Positions 39,445-52,718 of a stretch of 64,000 nucleotides of DNA are shown here, piece after piece. The stretch is taken from positions 47,985,489 to 48,049,488 of the forward strand of contig NW_019211455.1 in NCBI RefSeq assembly GCF_002443255.2, in the 5' to 3' direction. The translations under genes were made by a program, and so were the position numbers. Source of the DNA: Varroa destructor. Taxonomy: Eukaryota > Arthropoda > Arachnida > Mesostigmata > Varroidae. Every line of letters begins with the position of its first letter. The first letter of the stretch is position 1. The notes beneath the pieces were generated by a model. That model did no database searches. It had not been told where the DNA came from and saw nothing but the letters and a program-made list of their open reading frames with translations.

Positions 39445-41300
39445 AATCACGACCTGCACATACTGACCAGCCCGTACACACAGAAATTTGACCACGAACA
39501 AAAACCATTAGTAGTAGCTATACTATTACTATAGCTTAGCTAATTCAGATTCACAGGAACTTACTGGGACCATTAAAACCAAGAGATTGATCACATTTAA
39601 AATTTCCGGCTATTATTATTGAGCGAGCCTTAACGGCCTTTTAAATGTACCAGGAATTGCCATGAGCCTTGCACCTAATTTTCACGTCTGTTGTCTTCCG
39701 TTACTGTGTTGGAAACCACTATACAGGGGTACCGTTGCGTAATATAGGAAGATGGGGACGATTTTTTAGTGGTGAATATGGGGTTGCTGACCCTTTTTTT
39801 ATAGACGCGTAGATTAGCTAACATTACGAACTGCAAAAATCAGCCTTAAAAAATTACTTCGACCATTTTATCGTTTCTAATAACTATTCAGCATATTAAA
39901 CATATTGGACACATAAAACAGTTCTCGTCCATAAGCCTCTAAAACCACTAAGGTACGAATGTAACTACACCGTAGAGGGAACGAGGCTTCTTGCTTCTCG
40001 TACAGGTGGGTTAAGTGCATTGGGACGCAGCTATTCAAAGATGTACAACGAAATAGTCAAGTGAAAGTTGCTGAAACTGCTTGCAATGTAAGTTCCGGTA
40101 TCTACAAATTTTTTTCCTTTTGCCTAGAGCATGTGCTATGGTGGAACGTTTCGAGTAGTTCCGAGGGACTTGACGGCATTCCGCAGTTCAAAACTCATAA
40201 TAGAGACATTGATCATATCACGACGCAATAGCCTGTTAGTATTAATATCCACTGAGAGCAGAAACAAGTAAAAACGGCCTACGGTACTCGGTAACATTTT
40301 TGAAGAGTGTGTTTTGCATTGATTGTATACTTTGCTCAACATTATGTAACAGGTACGTAATGTAAGGTTCAAACAGACAACGATGTACAGGACCTATTTT
40401 GCTGTTAGATGTGCAAATGTACATTAGCCAATGTGATTAGCTGAAGGATACTGGATTGCTATCCCGCCAGTCTTAATAAAGTTCAAGGTGCGTCCGTTGT
40501 AAACCCCCGTAAATTAAATGTTTTCTAAAATGCAACATCACCACTGATATACGTAACCCTATCAATACGCCTCGAAATTGTTTCGTCTTCTTTACTCACC
40601 AAATGAATCCTTTCGCCGCCCTTTTTCGTACGAGAGCGTTGTAGCGGACGTCATTTTAAGTTTGATCTTCCGCACCTTTCATTTGCCGTGTCGCAGATGT
40701 GAAGTTATCTATCTTTCACATCTCCTTTTTACTGGCCTATGTTCAAACCGGTGTTTTCTCAGTTTCGTCAGACGTAGGAGCACGTGGGGAAGGCAAGGCT
40801 ACATACCTTTCTCCTAGCCATCTTTGGTAATATAAAAATCTACGCTTTTATTCGCTTCACATTAGCAAGGGCAATTTTAGCCACTGTTAGTAGGCCAAAA
40901 AGTGGTGGCCTTAAAGTTCCTAGCACAGAATCTATTAATGCCCGTTAACATCGTGATGCTGTCGGAAACCACTATTTCAATCCGTAATCATGTATGAAAA
41001 GATGGCACCCGCAAGGACTGCCATCTTTCCTGTCGTGAGAACGTATATTTAACGAAACAACGATAATGTAATGAATCGAAGGCCCATAAATATTCAGGGA
41101 GGATGCTCGTTTTCGCGCATCTAGCAATTACAAAATAGCCCCGTCATGTTACTGATAGTTCATACGGACGGTATTATACTGAGTATCTGCGAGAAGGCTG
41201 AACTGTCCTCTACCTTTATTTTTTTTTATTTTAAACGACTTAATTTAAAGTGACTGGTTGGACTGTCCGAAGAAATGTGTCGTCATGAAACGTGCGGAAA

Positions 41301-41408
41301 CTGTGGATTGAGATAACTGACTGTGGATTCAGATAATTGCTTGCATTAACGAGACTTAAGTTTATCCACATAAGCTGATAATAACAAACTAAGCCGATAA
41401 TAACAAAT
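41301..41408. repeat. Two neighbouring tandem duplications, periods 20 and 19
   Basis: A 20-base unit beginning CTGTGGATT is duplicated head to tail (41301-41320, 41321-41340; 17 of 20 identical). Thirty bases later a 19-base unit TAAGCTGATAATAACAAAC is also duplicated (41371-41389, 41390-41408; 17 of 19). Confidence 0.85.
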
Positions 41409-41575
41409 CCTAAATAACTTTGACGAGTAATTATATGCGACATATGTCATCCTTTTTGTATCAAATGAATGCTGATGCGGTACTGAAATGGATTAAAATG
41501 ATCTGATCTGTGTATTTACACTGGCTAACCAGAACTCCCCTGCTGCTTTTCCGAGACGTGTGTAGCATCACGAGG

Positions 41576-41599
41576 ATCAGCTTTGCCTATAAAGCTGAT
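41576..41599. repeat. Perfect hairpin, 9-bp stem and 6-base loop
   Basis: ATCAGCTTT, loop GCCTAT, exact reverse complement. Confidence 0.85.
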
Positions 41600-41886
41600 G
41601 GAATACTTGACCAATCTGTATATTCGAAGCGATCTAACGTGCAATCCGCCGTCGGATAGCTTTTTCAGTATGATGCTGCATAGATAAATGCCTGATGTTA
41701 CACTGATGTATGAACGAAGTAACCGCCTCTGTCAATGTTTTCGTTTTCCGATTGTCGCCGTCGGGCACGCGTTGCTGAGAATCAGCGGCGTTCATTAAAA
41801 AACAGTCATTTTCGGTCGTCTATTAGCTTTTTTTTATTGGTATTTGTACGCCATTCATTCACCCCACTGTCGTCGTGATGATCGTT

Positions 41887-41923
41887 GGTCGGTCTGTCGG
41901 TCGGTCGGTCGGTCGGTCCGTCG
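41887..41923. repeat. (GGTC)n tetranucleotide array
   Basis: About nine GGTC units, two with a single change (TGTC, CGTC). On the minus strand it gives a run of Asp-Arg-Pro-Thr codons, not a gene. Confidence 0.95.
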
Positions 41924-43786
41924 ATTCTATCTGAGCCCATCTGTGGCACCGTTCCCTTATCGTATGCCCGCTTCTCTATGATTTGATGTATCATCATCAA
42001 CGATGCTCACAACTGTTGCATGCTTTTGTTTCTCTATGGCTCATTGTCGATTAGCTGGCTCGTATGATTCAGTCACTGGTTCAAGTGGTAAGTTGCGTCG
42101 CTGTTGTGTTAAAAGATCTTACATGGAGCGTTCAGGCCATATCTCGCTTATATTATTCCAAACGTATGACCTTTAAACCTGTCCTAAATAGCTGGATAAT
42201 ACCGATTCCGATTCAGCATTGTTATTACAACGAGTCGTAAGGGTTGTTATGATAATAACTTTTTGTCGTTGGGCCATATTTTCGACACTGCATGCTTCAG
42301 CACTGGTTGGGATTAATTCACGCGCATCTTATCCAAGACCCTCTTGCAGTCTTCCGCGATAAGAAAATCTTCGATGCACTAAAAAGCGCCAAAAAAGACT
42401 TCGCGCGTAAACAACTGAGCAAATTTACTTTGGCGGCCCGAAATCACGTTAGTGATTTGCGCTAATAACACCGATGAAAAAATCGTAATGTCGTAAAAAA
42501 TCGTAAAGAAAGAACGGCTATCACACGTCAGACAGTAAATAATATAAGCCCCATAGACTACCCAGCGTTCCGAACCGAATTAATTGATAGAACCTAGCTG
42601 CTATGGCTTTATCTTCGATTAATGAAACAACAAATAACTATATTTATTAAATATTGAGAAAATGAACCGAATAATTATTGTAATTAAAGACAGCCTAGAC
42701 ACCTGTTGTTGGCAAACACCTGATAAGACTCACCTGAGAGTATCGACTCGATTCCACTCTATAGTGTGTATATATATTATTTACTGTAATTCCGCTTGTT
42801 TACACAGTAAGATTTATAATTTCCAAATCGGTTTTCGTTGAAATTGCCGACCACTTACGTGTCACGAGCTTCGATATTAGACGTCCCAAAGGCGGACCCC
42901 TCCTCGCCTTGTCACATCGTCCGGCGCTCTTCTATCAGTCGTCATTCGATGATCTTGGAGACTACCGCAGGTTGTCAGCAGTGATACTATTCAGTACACG
43001 TCATTTCGTTGATACCAGCTAAGGCAGAAAATTGAGCCCGTATAGATAATATCAGTTATAGATTAGATGCCGTATCCCTGTCACACGAAGAACCCCGTAG
43101 TTGACGGAAATGTAGGAGGAGAGAATGTTCCGTTCTTCGTAGTACCACAACATCGCGAGTGAACACCGTTCGTGCAGAGTGGCTTTGTACGGTTCCTTAC
43201 AAAGCAATTGGTCCTTGTTTCGTTGTTGGTTAACGATGTGAAGGAGAGACACTTAATTTATGCCATAGGCAGAAAATGCTTTGGCACACTGTTGTGCAAC
43301 TCTGTCGTATATAACACTGCTTAGCAAATACGCTAAAAAGCCGGACTTAGAATATCGTGTCAACATAAGGCTGCTAAGACAGTTTTTCTGTGTCCGCATA
43401 ATGATGGATCTGTCGGAAGGTTTTATTAAGAACTAACATACATTTCATGTGTTTTTATTACTGCAGCGCCGAGAGAGTCAGCTCGTCCTGTTGTGTCTCG
43501 TATATACATTCTACAGACACTTCCGGAAGATGTTTCTATTCCGGTTCGTGTGCTAATAATATCTGCGGAAATTAAAACGAATTCGAAGTGTATATATATA
43601 TGGATGTCGATTTATGCATCCATTCTCAGAGGCCTTGTCTATCGAAACCCGTCGCTCCATTAAATAGCTGGACAAACGTATACTACATATTTGATTGATC
43701 TTTCAAAATACTGTAGAGTTACCGAAACTTCACAGGGCGTTCACAGAGCGTTAGAGTTTGGTCTGCCGCCTCTGTGCTACACAAAT

Positions 43787-44329
43787 ATGCCAAGACACTT
43801 ACATGAAAGTGAGAGCGGATTTGACCTTGAATCACAAGAGTATTTATATAACGACGAGCTAAACGAAAAGCCAGTGTTGTATGAGCAGGTTTTCGACGCT
43901 TCGTGCGACGATGAGTCTGATGGTTTTCGAGGCGGTAGGGCATTATCATACAGTGTGACAAGCGCTGACAGCGTTCACGGTTCTGCCATAAGAAGGCGTG
44001 CAAGCAGCAGCCAGGACAGTTGGGAACTGGAACCACTCACTAGTAAGTCGCCAGGCGACGCGAGCGATTCGCGCTGGTCGATTCGAGGGGCGGGCGTTCC
44101 CACTCGAGGTAGTCTGCGAGCATCGGCCAGCCGTTCGAAGCCTCCACCTCCGCCGGCCATGCCTAGGCCTCGCGTTTCTAGCGCATTTCGGAAATCTCTC
44201 AATCGTCGGTCAGCGGCAGAGCTGCTGGTTCGCGGGCCAAGGAGTTCGAAGGTGCCGGAAAAGCGGCCCGGTGCCCCCATCTCTGCCGAGAATGGGCCAG
44301 GCGGTAAAAACTCACGACGTAGTAGATGA
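43787..44329 (+). CDS. Unrecognised Ser/Arg/Pro-rich protein, possibly a single or terminal coding exon
   Basis: An open frame of 180 residues starts at an ATG with A at -3 and ends at TGA; the frame stays open upstream to 43691. A possible splice acceptor (TTCACAG) at 43729-43735 means residues could be added at the N-terminus. The protein looks disordered: an acidic N-terminal third (HESESGFDLESQEYLYNDEL, then DASCDDESDGF), a Ser-rich middle with RRRASSSQDS, which looks like a basophilic-kinase site, then KPPPPPAMPRPR, which could bind an SH3 or WW domain, and a basic end KNSRRSR. I see no signal peptide, membrane segment or known domain. The second half is clearly richer in GC than its flanks, as expected of coding DNA here. 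AATAAA at 44559-44564, about 230 bases past the stop, would suit a last exon. A GT at 44306 could instead be a donor that removes the last few codons. Function unknown. Confidence 0.55.
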   Translation: MPRHLHESESGFDLESQEYLYNDELNEKPVLYEQVFDASCDDESDGFRGGRALSYSVTSADSVHGSAIRRRASSSQDSWELEPLTSKSPGDASDSRWSIRGAGVPTRGSLRASASRSKPPPPPAMPRPRVSSAFRKSLNRRSAAELLVRGPRSSKVPEKRPGAPISAENGPGGKNSRRSR

Positions 44330-44558
44330 AGCGTAGTAAATTCATAAAATTAATGAATCTTATACACGCCTGGTATTTTTTCCATCCCATCCCGCCGGAG
44401 CTTGGATATTAGGTGTTGGGGCGTTGTTAGACTTGTTGAGAAGTGTAACGCCGCGGAACTAAGGTCTTCAAACCAGAAGCGATAAGGAGAATTATATTTA
44501 CATACAGATTAAAAAACATAACGCTTTTCGAGCGTTGCTTGTGAAATGTCACAGCTAT

Positions 44559-44564
44559 AATAAA
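44559..44564 (+). terminator. Candidate polyadenylation signal after the Ser/Arg/Pro-rich frame
   Basis: AATAAA about 230 bases beyond the stop codon of the 180-residue frame and on the same strand. Weak evidence by itself, but consistent with that frame being the last coding exon. Confidence 0.3.
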
Positions 44565-44693
44565 ATAGAGAATATATCAATTCCACAAACGTAAACGAAC
44601 TGTGTGGTGTGGAAAAAGACAGCTGCGAACAAGCCGGGTGTGATCGTCGTTGTAGCTACGATTTGAAGGACAATTTTCTATTGAAATACTAAC

Positions 44694-44770
44694 AAAGGAG
44701 TCTTGATCCAGTACCGTACAAGGACTCCTTTAAAGGTTACCATGATAGTTACCGGGTTCCATGGTAAACC
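44694..44770. repeat. Two adjacent bulged hairpins
   Basis: AAAGGAGTCTTG pairs with CAAGGACTCCTTT (44694-44731, one bulge, 13-base loop). Three bases later GGTTACCATG pairs with CATGGTAAACC (44735-44770, one bulge, 15-base loop). Both lie within about 450 bases downstream of the Ser/Arg/Pro-rich frame. Confidence 0.8.
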
Positions 44771-47700
44771 AAAACATTAACCGAACAAAAATTCAAATTA
44801 CTCATGAATTGTATTTTGTGCTATATGTAGAATTACTCGGTAGATCCTGTCTGCACTGGAAGATTTTTTTGAAATTTCGCGCGTGTGGCCGTATTCTGTC
44901 GTTCCGTAACCAAATCACTTGGCTAGAATCAGTTGTTCCCTAGAAAGTTAAAAGTAATCGGATTGAATACTGCTGTTTTAATTCCTAGCCGCTTTAAATA
45001 AAGCGTCCCAAAGACACGAAATACGTCTGAACTGAAGAAACGTTCTTTAATTTTCCGTAATTCTGTAATGCCTGTATCTAGCATCGGAAATTAGCTATTA
45101 GCTCGTCACTCAGCTTTTGTTTGAGTGCCCTTTTCGTGTTATCCTGTAAGATATAGAAATCATTGTTAAAATATTGTAATATCTACTAGGCCCTATCTAA
45201 CTAGGCCCATTAGCAAGCGAATATCGATCCCATATGCTTCAGCTGTTTGTCTATTCAACAATTACCTAACAATAAGTCTAAGATAAAAATAATAGGACAT
45301 TGAATACAAATTACTTGAGCATGTTTTTTTTTAGACATCTTATGAAATTTTTGTTAGTATCATAAAAATTCTGTGTGACTGATGCGAAAGATGTCTGCAA
45401 ATTCTATACCGATTGACCGGTACCTACATCAACTTTCAAAACGTGTTTTCACTCTTTCAGTCATTTCCCTTCGTCTTTGACTAACGCTTTTGGTAGGACG
45501 TCTTCCACCAGCCAGGCTACACCAGTGCCATTTTGCTCGATTGCTGAAATGTAGATCCTAAAATCCTATGCCAAAAGTACGGCCATGCAGACATAAACTA
45601 TAGGGTTAATTATAGCCAACTTATGTTGCAGTAGACAATTTTGATCTTTATTTGGAGAACATTTTCAAAATAGTAGAGCCTCATAGACATATGAAGATTC
45701 CGGCTGGTTTGATGGGTGTATTCAACTTTTTCGTGCCCGGGGAACTGTGGATTCGCTCTTAAACTCATCTTATACAAAAATATAAAGTAGGCGATACCGC
45801 GCATTAGAAACCATTGAGGCCGGTCAAAAAATGTTATTCGACCGTCTGTTAACAATAAGTAGACGAAAAAAAACATTGAAGACCACGTAACCTCAACTAG
45901 CCTTAAGCCTCTAAGTGTCTCAGACTCAGCAGATTCAATGTAGTATTCGCTAGTATATTCAATACAGATGCTCTCAAATGGCATTTTTACTAGTCAAAAA
46001 ATAAGAAACTTGTTATTAAATAAAAATTTCAATGACCTTTAGCAAGTCGATTTTGGTGAGAGGTTCTCCTAAGTAAGACTTTAGTGATGACAAAAAAAGA
46101 ATTAACCCAAATTAGAGAATAATCGATTTGTGCGCGATATGGGCACAAACTCTTTTACGCTTTTCAGGAAGCCAACGTCAACAGCGTTTAATATTAAAAT
46201 TAGGTCACCTGTATATCGTATCGTTCGATGGCAGTGCCACAAATAGAAAAAACTGGTCGAAATCTTCAGCAGGGTATGCTATATACTCATACGAGCATAC
46301 AGCTTTATTTACCATATACGAAGCACACTTACAGATCAAACATTTTTACTTCGTTTTTATATTTTTATATTATTAAGCCTGTTTAAGTCATTTAAGGGCA
46401 AATTTATATTTCAAACATATACGCTAACCAAATTGAGTTGAATTAATTGGCGTCTCATTTTTTTTCTTACAGAGTGCGTCGCTTCGACTAAAAATATGTG
46501 GCGTTCTGAACGCTTACGGCCGGTTTTTAAATTTAGGATCTGGCTAGCTAAACTGAGTTTAAACACTTCTCAGTTACCTTTTTTCGGTATAATAGGAAGG
46601 GGCTGCTCGTAGCTAATCTTTGATAAGGCGCCCATTAGGAGGGAAAGCGCTTGACCATGACTGCCACAGTCAACTCGATCGTTGTTGTGCCAGTCGTACG
46701 GATGACATCGATGTGTTATACTCATTACTAGTTGTAGCCAAGGGCAACTGGCGTAACCTGAATAAAAACCTAATCAGCTAGAAAATTCTGCTGTCATTTA
46801 TCTAGAGATTTTGCTGCACACCTTACCAAGACGGCGAACTTTTAAGTATGGGGGCTGTTGTCGGCAGGCTCCGCTAACTGAATATAAGTGACCTAAATGG
46901 TGTCCATTAGGTAAACAGCTCGTCATGACTGTTCTATTGGCCTTCGGCAACGCAGCTTAACAAGGCAGAACGGGTCATCAATGATACATAAATAAGCATG
47001 CCAATCGGACGTTTCCAAGAAGGCATGAATCCAACATATTTTAGGGTTTCCAAAAAAAGATAAAAAGAAACAGCGTATTTTTTGCGGCATTTCTCTCTCC
47101 GTGAAGGGTTGATCTATTACGTTTAGGTTCTCTGCACAGCAATTGGAAAAGCCGAATGATCTGCGCGATACGCCCAGTCGAGGTGCGATAGAGCGGCAGT
47201 CGGCCTTAACAGAAAACCGACACAATCACCTACTGCTCAGTCTGCCTAAATAAGGTGCTTAGGTGCTACTTACTAATATGCATTTTTAATCTAACTTATC
47301 AAACTTTATCATGCAGTTAGCTTTAACGAGTTAAATTTTTGTGTGATTCACAGCGAAATTAGACTTATCGTGTCGTTTTTTGTAAGAATAATTAGTTATT
47401 CTTTTTATTACATAATATTATCGGTCAAGACGCCTATTATTAACTAGAACTATAATTAAGTAGAACAGAAAACAATACAAAATGTACCTATGTGGCGCCG
47501 CTCAATTTAGTGACATAAAAAAAGACCAATAAAAACAATTCTGGTCAGATAATGAAACTGCAAGGAGATAGCTAGCTCTTTCATAACCTTATTTTGTCAA
47601 AACTTCGGATGCGATGGATGCGGCCGATTATAAGATGCCCCATTACCGAACCCAATGGCAGTGCGTCACCCTAAGCACGACGGCTTATTCGGCCCACATC

Positions 47701-50700
47701 TGCCCCCATACGATTTCGCTGTATCAAAGTCGATCAATTTTAACCGACACATCGATGTCACCATTATATAAACAAATAGGCAAACAAAACGTAAATATAA
47801 ACCTTTTATCTGATTTTAACAACGTCACAAATAGAAACATCCACTGGGAATTAATAGTTGGTCTACTGGTAAACTACAATATGCTGCCTACCGGCCGATT
47901 TCACGTGTAAGCTCACGAATACGGAGGTGTGGCCGTTGCATCGGGTCAGACAGTTGGATTTGACGTACATATAATTATAGTTGGTCATTATAAGAGCTTT
48001 GCAAAGAATATTCAAGTGAAAAGGTTAGTAGATGGGCAGCAAGTGTAGAGCTAGAACTTAGATCAAGGGGGTCGTCGTCGCTTATATCCCGGTATACAAA
48101 TATACATACAAAACCATATCAATAAACACAGATATTTCATAGCTAGCAAGCTGGATTAATTAGTAATTCTCTCGTAACAAAGTCGTCAATAGCCAACCCT
48201 AGCTGAGTATCTTAATAAAGAAAACCTTTGTGATATAAACGTTAATCGGCCAAGCCGAACTGGGCTACAAGAAAATTAGGCATTTGCCGGAAAAAACACT
48301 TCTATCTGGCGAGCTTTGTTCGAGTCAAGGCCGCATATGGATATTACGTTTTCATAGTCGGTACGGAAAGTACTATATTATATGTATGTAACTATGAACG
48401 TCGTATTATTGACGACGTTGCTATTGCCTTGGCGGGTGCAGGACCATGACGAAGGGTGCACTGTAAACAAAAAACGGCCCTACTTTTGCATAGGTAGAAC
48501 TAATATGAGGTCAACATGTCAGCAGGGCTTAATGGAAGTTGGGCAAACAGCGCCTGACAGAATGCCACAATAAATCTTCTTCTTTATATAATAAAGCGCT
48601 TCTAAAGAGCTTAACCCCCTACCTAGTTATACAGAGTATCGAAATGAATATTACTGTTTAGGGGTTGTTGAGTCAAAATCGACCGGGCGAAAAAGACATT
48701 TTCTGGTCAATTCTTGCCTATACCTATCGGGAGACACGATATCAATCATTGAATTATTTGCTGTTAGCTAACGAATTTTAGGACTTGTCTCACTCTTTAG
48801 GGTAGATCCATATAAACACTATATATAGTCCCCCAAAAAATAATTGATAATAATGATTGAGGCAAAATTAATTTAAATCTAATCGCATAAATATAAATAA
48901 AATACTGCGGGAAGTTTCAGGCACATCCACTCATACGATTAAAACGGACAGGAACTTTTTACCATTTTCATAGAGAATATCTTGAAAAAAATTAAAGTTT
49001 TAGCGAAGGAAGGTAGGAAGATTAAATTATGGGTTTGGCACCAGCGATGATGATGATGATCCGGACTGAAGCAATATTTTTGCGAATATACCCGGAAAAA
49101 TGTTTGAAGGAAAAATATCTACTTCCTAGTTGTCGGAGAATATTACGTGTAGTAATGAAGCTACCTTTAAAATAAATAGGACAATTACTTGACATAGGCG
49201 CATTTACCGGTAAACTGTAAATCCGCGCAGGAACATCGATTACATTTGCAAGAAATTTCGGTGTGATGGGGTATCTTAAGCAAACAAATAATTGGGCCGC
49301 CGTTTTTTCCTTAATAGTATAGTTACTGGTGCCAATGTCGTGTATTTATTGCAGATATTCAATCTAAACGCATACAAGCGGACTTCGAAGAACTAAATTG
49401 ACTGGTATCGTTGTGATGTTAACGAAAATTTTCAATTCACACAAATCGGTCACACAAAAAGGTCCCACAGAGGACCCTACCCGTTCCACGGACCCAACGC
49501 CAATGGGCTTTCCACGATAAGAAAAAGTCTATGCCACAGAATCGACGATTTCGAGTCTGCTATTGAGCAAACGTGCGCGACAACACCAACGGTTTAGAAC
49601 GGTAATAATGTTGAAGATTTCCTGCAGGAAGAAAAGCTGTATGTTTTTTTCGCGATTCGAGTATTAACTATATAGAGATTATAGACATTCAACATGTGTA
49701 CTCACTTCTGCATAATTATACATGTGACTCTTCGATTCTTTGCAATTCCAGCATCCACTACTGCGTTTGCCCATTGGTCTGCTGAACCCAAAAGAACTAT
49801 TCCATATATATAGAACTATATATTTCCATGATTAATAATGTGCAATAATATCAAATCAGTTACTTACATGATCTTCTATGGCTGTGATTATGCGATCCAC
49901 GTAAACGATAATCTTCCTTGACGCTTTTTCGTTCACGATAAACTTCACGAACAAACAATAAAAAAACGATACCTGTCTGACCATGATAAGCTAATATCAG
50001 AATAGGCATGCACTACGATCTATAGGGTACATGAGTTCTCCGGCCCTCAATGAGACGAGTCGTAGTACTTGTTAAGAAAGAACGAAAAACAAAACAGAAT
50101 TAGTAAATATCTTGCGACCTCTCTGAGGAAGAGAGGGGCAGTAATTGGAACTTCTCTCTGTAACCTATGCCAGATTATCCTGGCCTTTTGCACTTAAATT
50201 TCTAAAGAAATATTAAAAAAAAAGAAGGACGAAACAAAAGGACTAAACAATGCATGGTTTCTACTCGCGCGTTTTCGTTCCCTGTCAAGGAGCAAGCATT
50301 CAGTAAATACGTGTCTAAGCGAACTGAGCATGCCTGTCTGGTTTAAACATCCGTTTATCGTTCTAGCAGCTATCACCAAAGCTCGGTGTATAGCAGCAGA
50401 CAGCTTAGCGAGAAACTTATCCACCACTAAAAATTTTTTCCACTTTTTCATTCTCGATATATGTGGCTCGATAAATGCACGAATATTCCATCGCCCGCAT
50501 TTTCAATTCAACGACATTTTGTTGAAACGTAAAACGGTAACAAAAGTTATACATCGCCTCAGTGGGCACCATCAGCTCGATGATTAGCGTTAACACCTGT
50601 CCTGCCAGTGATGAAATAAACTGTACTACAATTATGAGTAGATATGAAATATCTTGGATACCCTTAATATGATGTACAGAGTATATGTGACGTAAGGATG

Positions 50701-51837
50701 GCAGCGTACGCCGACTAAGGGTTTCGATGTTTTCTGAGCTAACTGATGATTGTTTAGCACCGGAAGCATGCTAATACGTTCTGGAGAAAAGCAATAATAT
50801 GATCGGCATGAGTATTGGGCAATACTCTGTGGCGGCCACCGCATCGAGCACGTAAACGGTTCACCGTCGTCCGCTAAAATGGACGACAAGCAAACAGTGA
50901 AGGACGACAAATTCATTCAAAGGAAAGGTCGAGCCTTGAATAGCGGGAGCGGGCAAAGCTGTGTGGTCGAACCGCTGCGAAGATGAGTATTACTAGACTT
51001 TTAATGATCTTGGGACGTATTCAAGCCTGAAGTGTCATGCGATCGAGATAAGCTGAACCCTTTTACTGATTTAGTATCGGAAAATGGGGATATATGGACC
51101 AGCAGGTCCAGGCTGATTAGTAACTTATTTACGGATGTCTTAGTATCCTATACTACAACAGATATCGTATGACTTCAGGTAATCAGTGGCTTAAAGTAGA
51201 CCGTCTTTTAGACTAAGTTATTCTACTTCAAGTGTACTGCTGTCGAAAGTTTCGCGCCATCTCCAGATCGCCATATTTCTAACAAAATGTGTCCAGCTAA
51301 AGCCGATATAATAGTCATAACCGAATTAGATCTGTATAGAATGCTGAATAGAATTTGTAAAATAGCAATATTTTTTTTTGGTTGATAAACGCACACACAT
51401 CAGCGTACGAGCATAATTCCCCGCCTGCAAAATCTATCAATTTTTAAAAATAGCCCAGTCAGCTGGTTACCGTTATAACATCGCGGTCGTTTCACTAACG
51501 TGTCCCTTTTCGTATTGCAACGAAACAAGTTTGCTACACGCCTCGCCAATTGTCCACCATTTCCGCAAAATAGTAATACTCAACCCTTCAACGTCAAATA
51601 CGTATCGATCGTGGGGGTCAGCGATACATTATATTGTGAATTTATCCGCTACTTGAGCCCCTTGAAGATTTTTGCAAAATTCTTACACTACAATTTGAGA
51701 TCAGCTCACTCAATAGAGGCTCCGTAATGGTGAACAAATGTAAACGTTTCTAACGAGATTTCGAAATAAACCTCTTTAGACGGTCACATTGTTTGGCCGA
51801 CGAATCGCTCATGAGTTTACAGCACGAACAGCCGCCG

Positions 51838-51870
51838 CATCAGCATCAGCAGTAGTAGTAGCAGCAGCAC
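51838..51870. repeat. Compound CATCAG/CAG/TAG trinucleotide repeat
   Basis: CATCAGCATCAGCAG is followed by three TAG-type and three CAG units. The TAG units make it non-coding in that frame. Confidence 0.85.
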
Positions 51871-52718
51871 CGTGAATAGTACCGCCTTGCTTGATAGAGA
51901 ATTTCTTCTCGACTGAACAATAAATAGATGGACAGTAGGTTTTCAAGGCATCTTTCGTCTTGCCTCACTTTCGACCTATGTGAAAATGACATCCTACCCA
52001 AATGTGGTCCTGTTGAAGCCTATCAGCATTTGTGATAACAGATGTAGCCAATACATCTGTAGAAAAAGCAGATAAATAACGTTTAAGCAAGCACCAGACA
52101 ATGATTCCGTTCTTCCACCCATGTCAGTCATCTCCATCATTCGTACGAACCCCTTTGAACATTTACTTTACTGGTAGGATACATGTGTAAATTGATTTGA
52201 AATATTCAAGTCAATATCCAGCCGGACTACGATTTGAACAACAAATCGCTCATATATGCGAAACTACTTGTGGCAGTTCGTCCGCTTTCCCATCTAATAC
52301 TATTCAATTTATGTTTCGTCTAGCTAACCACTATATTTTGATGTGAATTTTTGCGCTAGACTGCCAAAAAACTAAGCAAAAAAAAAAGACAGAAAAAAGA
52401 AACACCGGACGCTCGAGCTACACCGGTTGCGGAAGGAAAGGTACAACGTGTGAAGTTTAACTTAATGTGAGTTTATTTTTTATTTGAATTTTACTCAGAT
52501 TCTATATTATGCTGGTCGAATTATTATATGCTAGTACCGTATAATTCCTATCAGTTTTTTCCCTTGCTAATTTTACGCCTTCGGGAGACTTTCGACGATA
52601 TCAGATGTCTAGAAAAGCCCTTGTTGCAACTGAATATATCATTGTAAAAGCGTTCAATCTGTAAATGAAAAAAAATTTAATTGACTATTACGAAATTCAT
52701 GTTTGAACTGGCTCCGCC

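Larger units (their letters stand above)
15534..43786. other. 28-kb gene-poor stretch
   Basis: No frame here is longer than expected by chance, and none shows a convincing domain. The stretch holds several (TA)n arrays, tetranucleotide arrays at 19568-19600 and 41887-41923, a GC-rich patch at about 20480-20580, small tandem duplications near 25.65 and 41.3 kb, and most of the hairpins listed separately. Weak exon-like minus-strand frames occur at 26322-26543, 26880-27003 and 27586-27801. Real small exons of a long gene could be hidden. Confidence 0.6.

Noticed and set aside
43719..44336. Long frames antisense to, and in another frame of, the Ser/Arg/Pro-rich frame
   Set aside because: They are explained by the high local GC, which removes stop codons in every frame; the plus-strand frame has the better start and peptide composition.
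45610..45984. 124-codon minus-strand frame with hydrophobic centre
   Set aside because: A few frames of this length are expected by chance at this composition, and no motif, family or splice context supports it.
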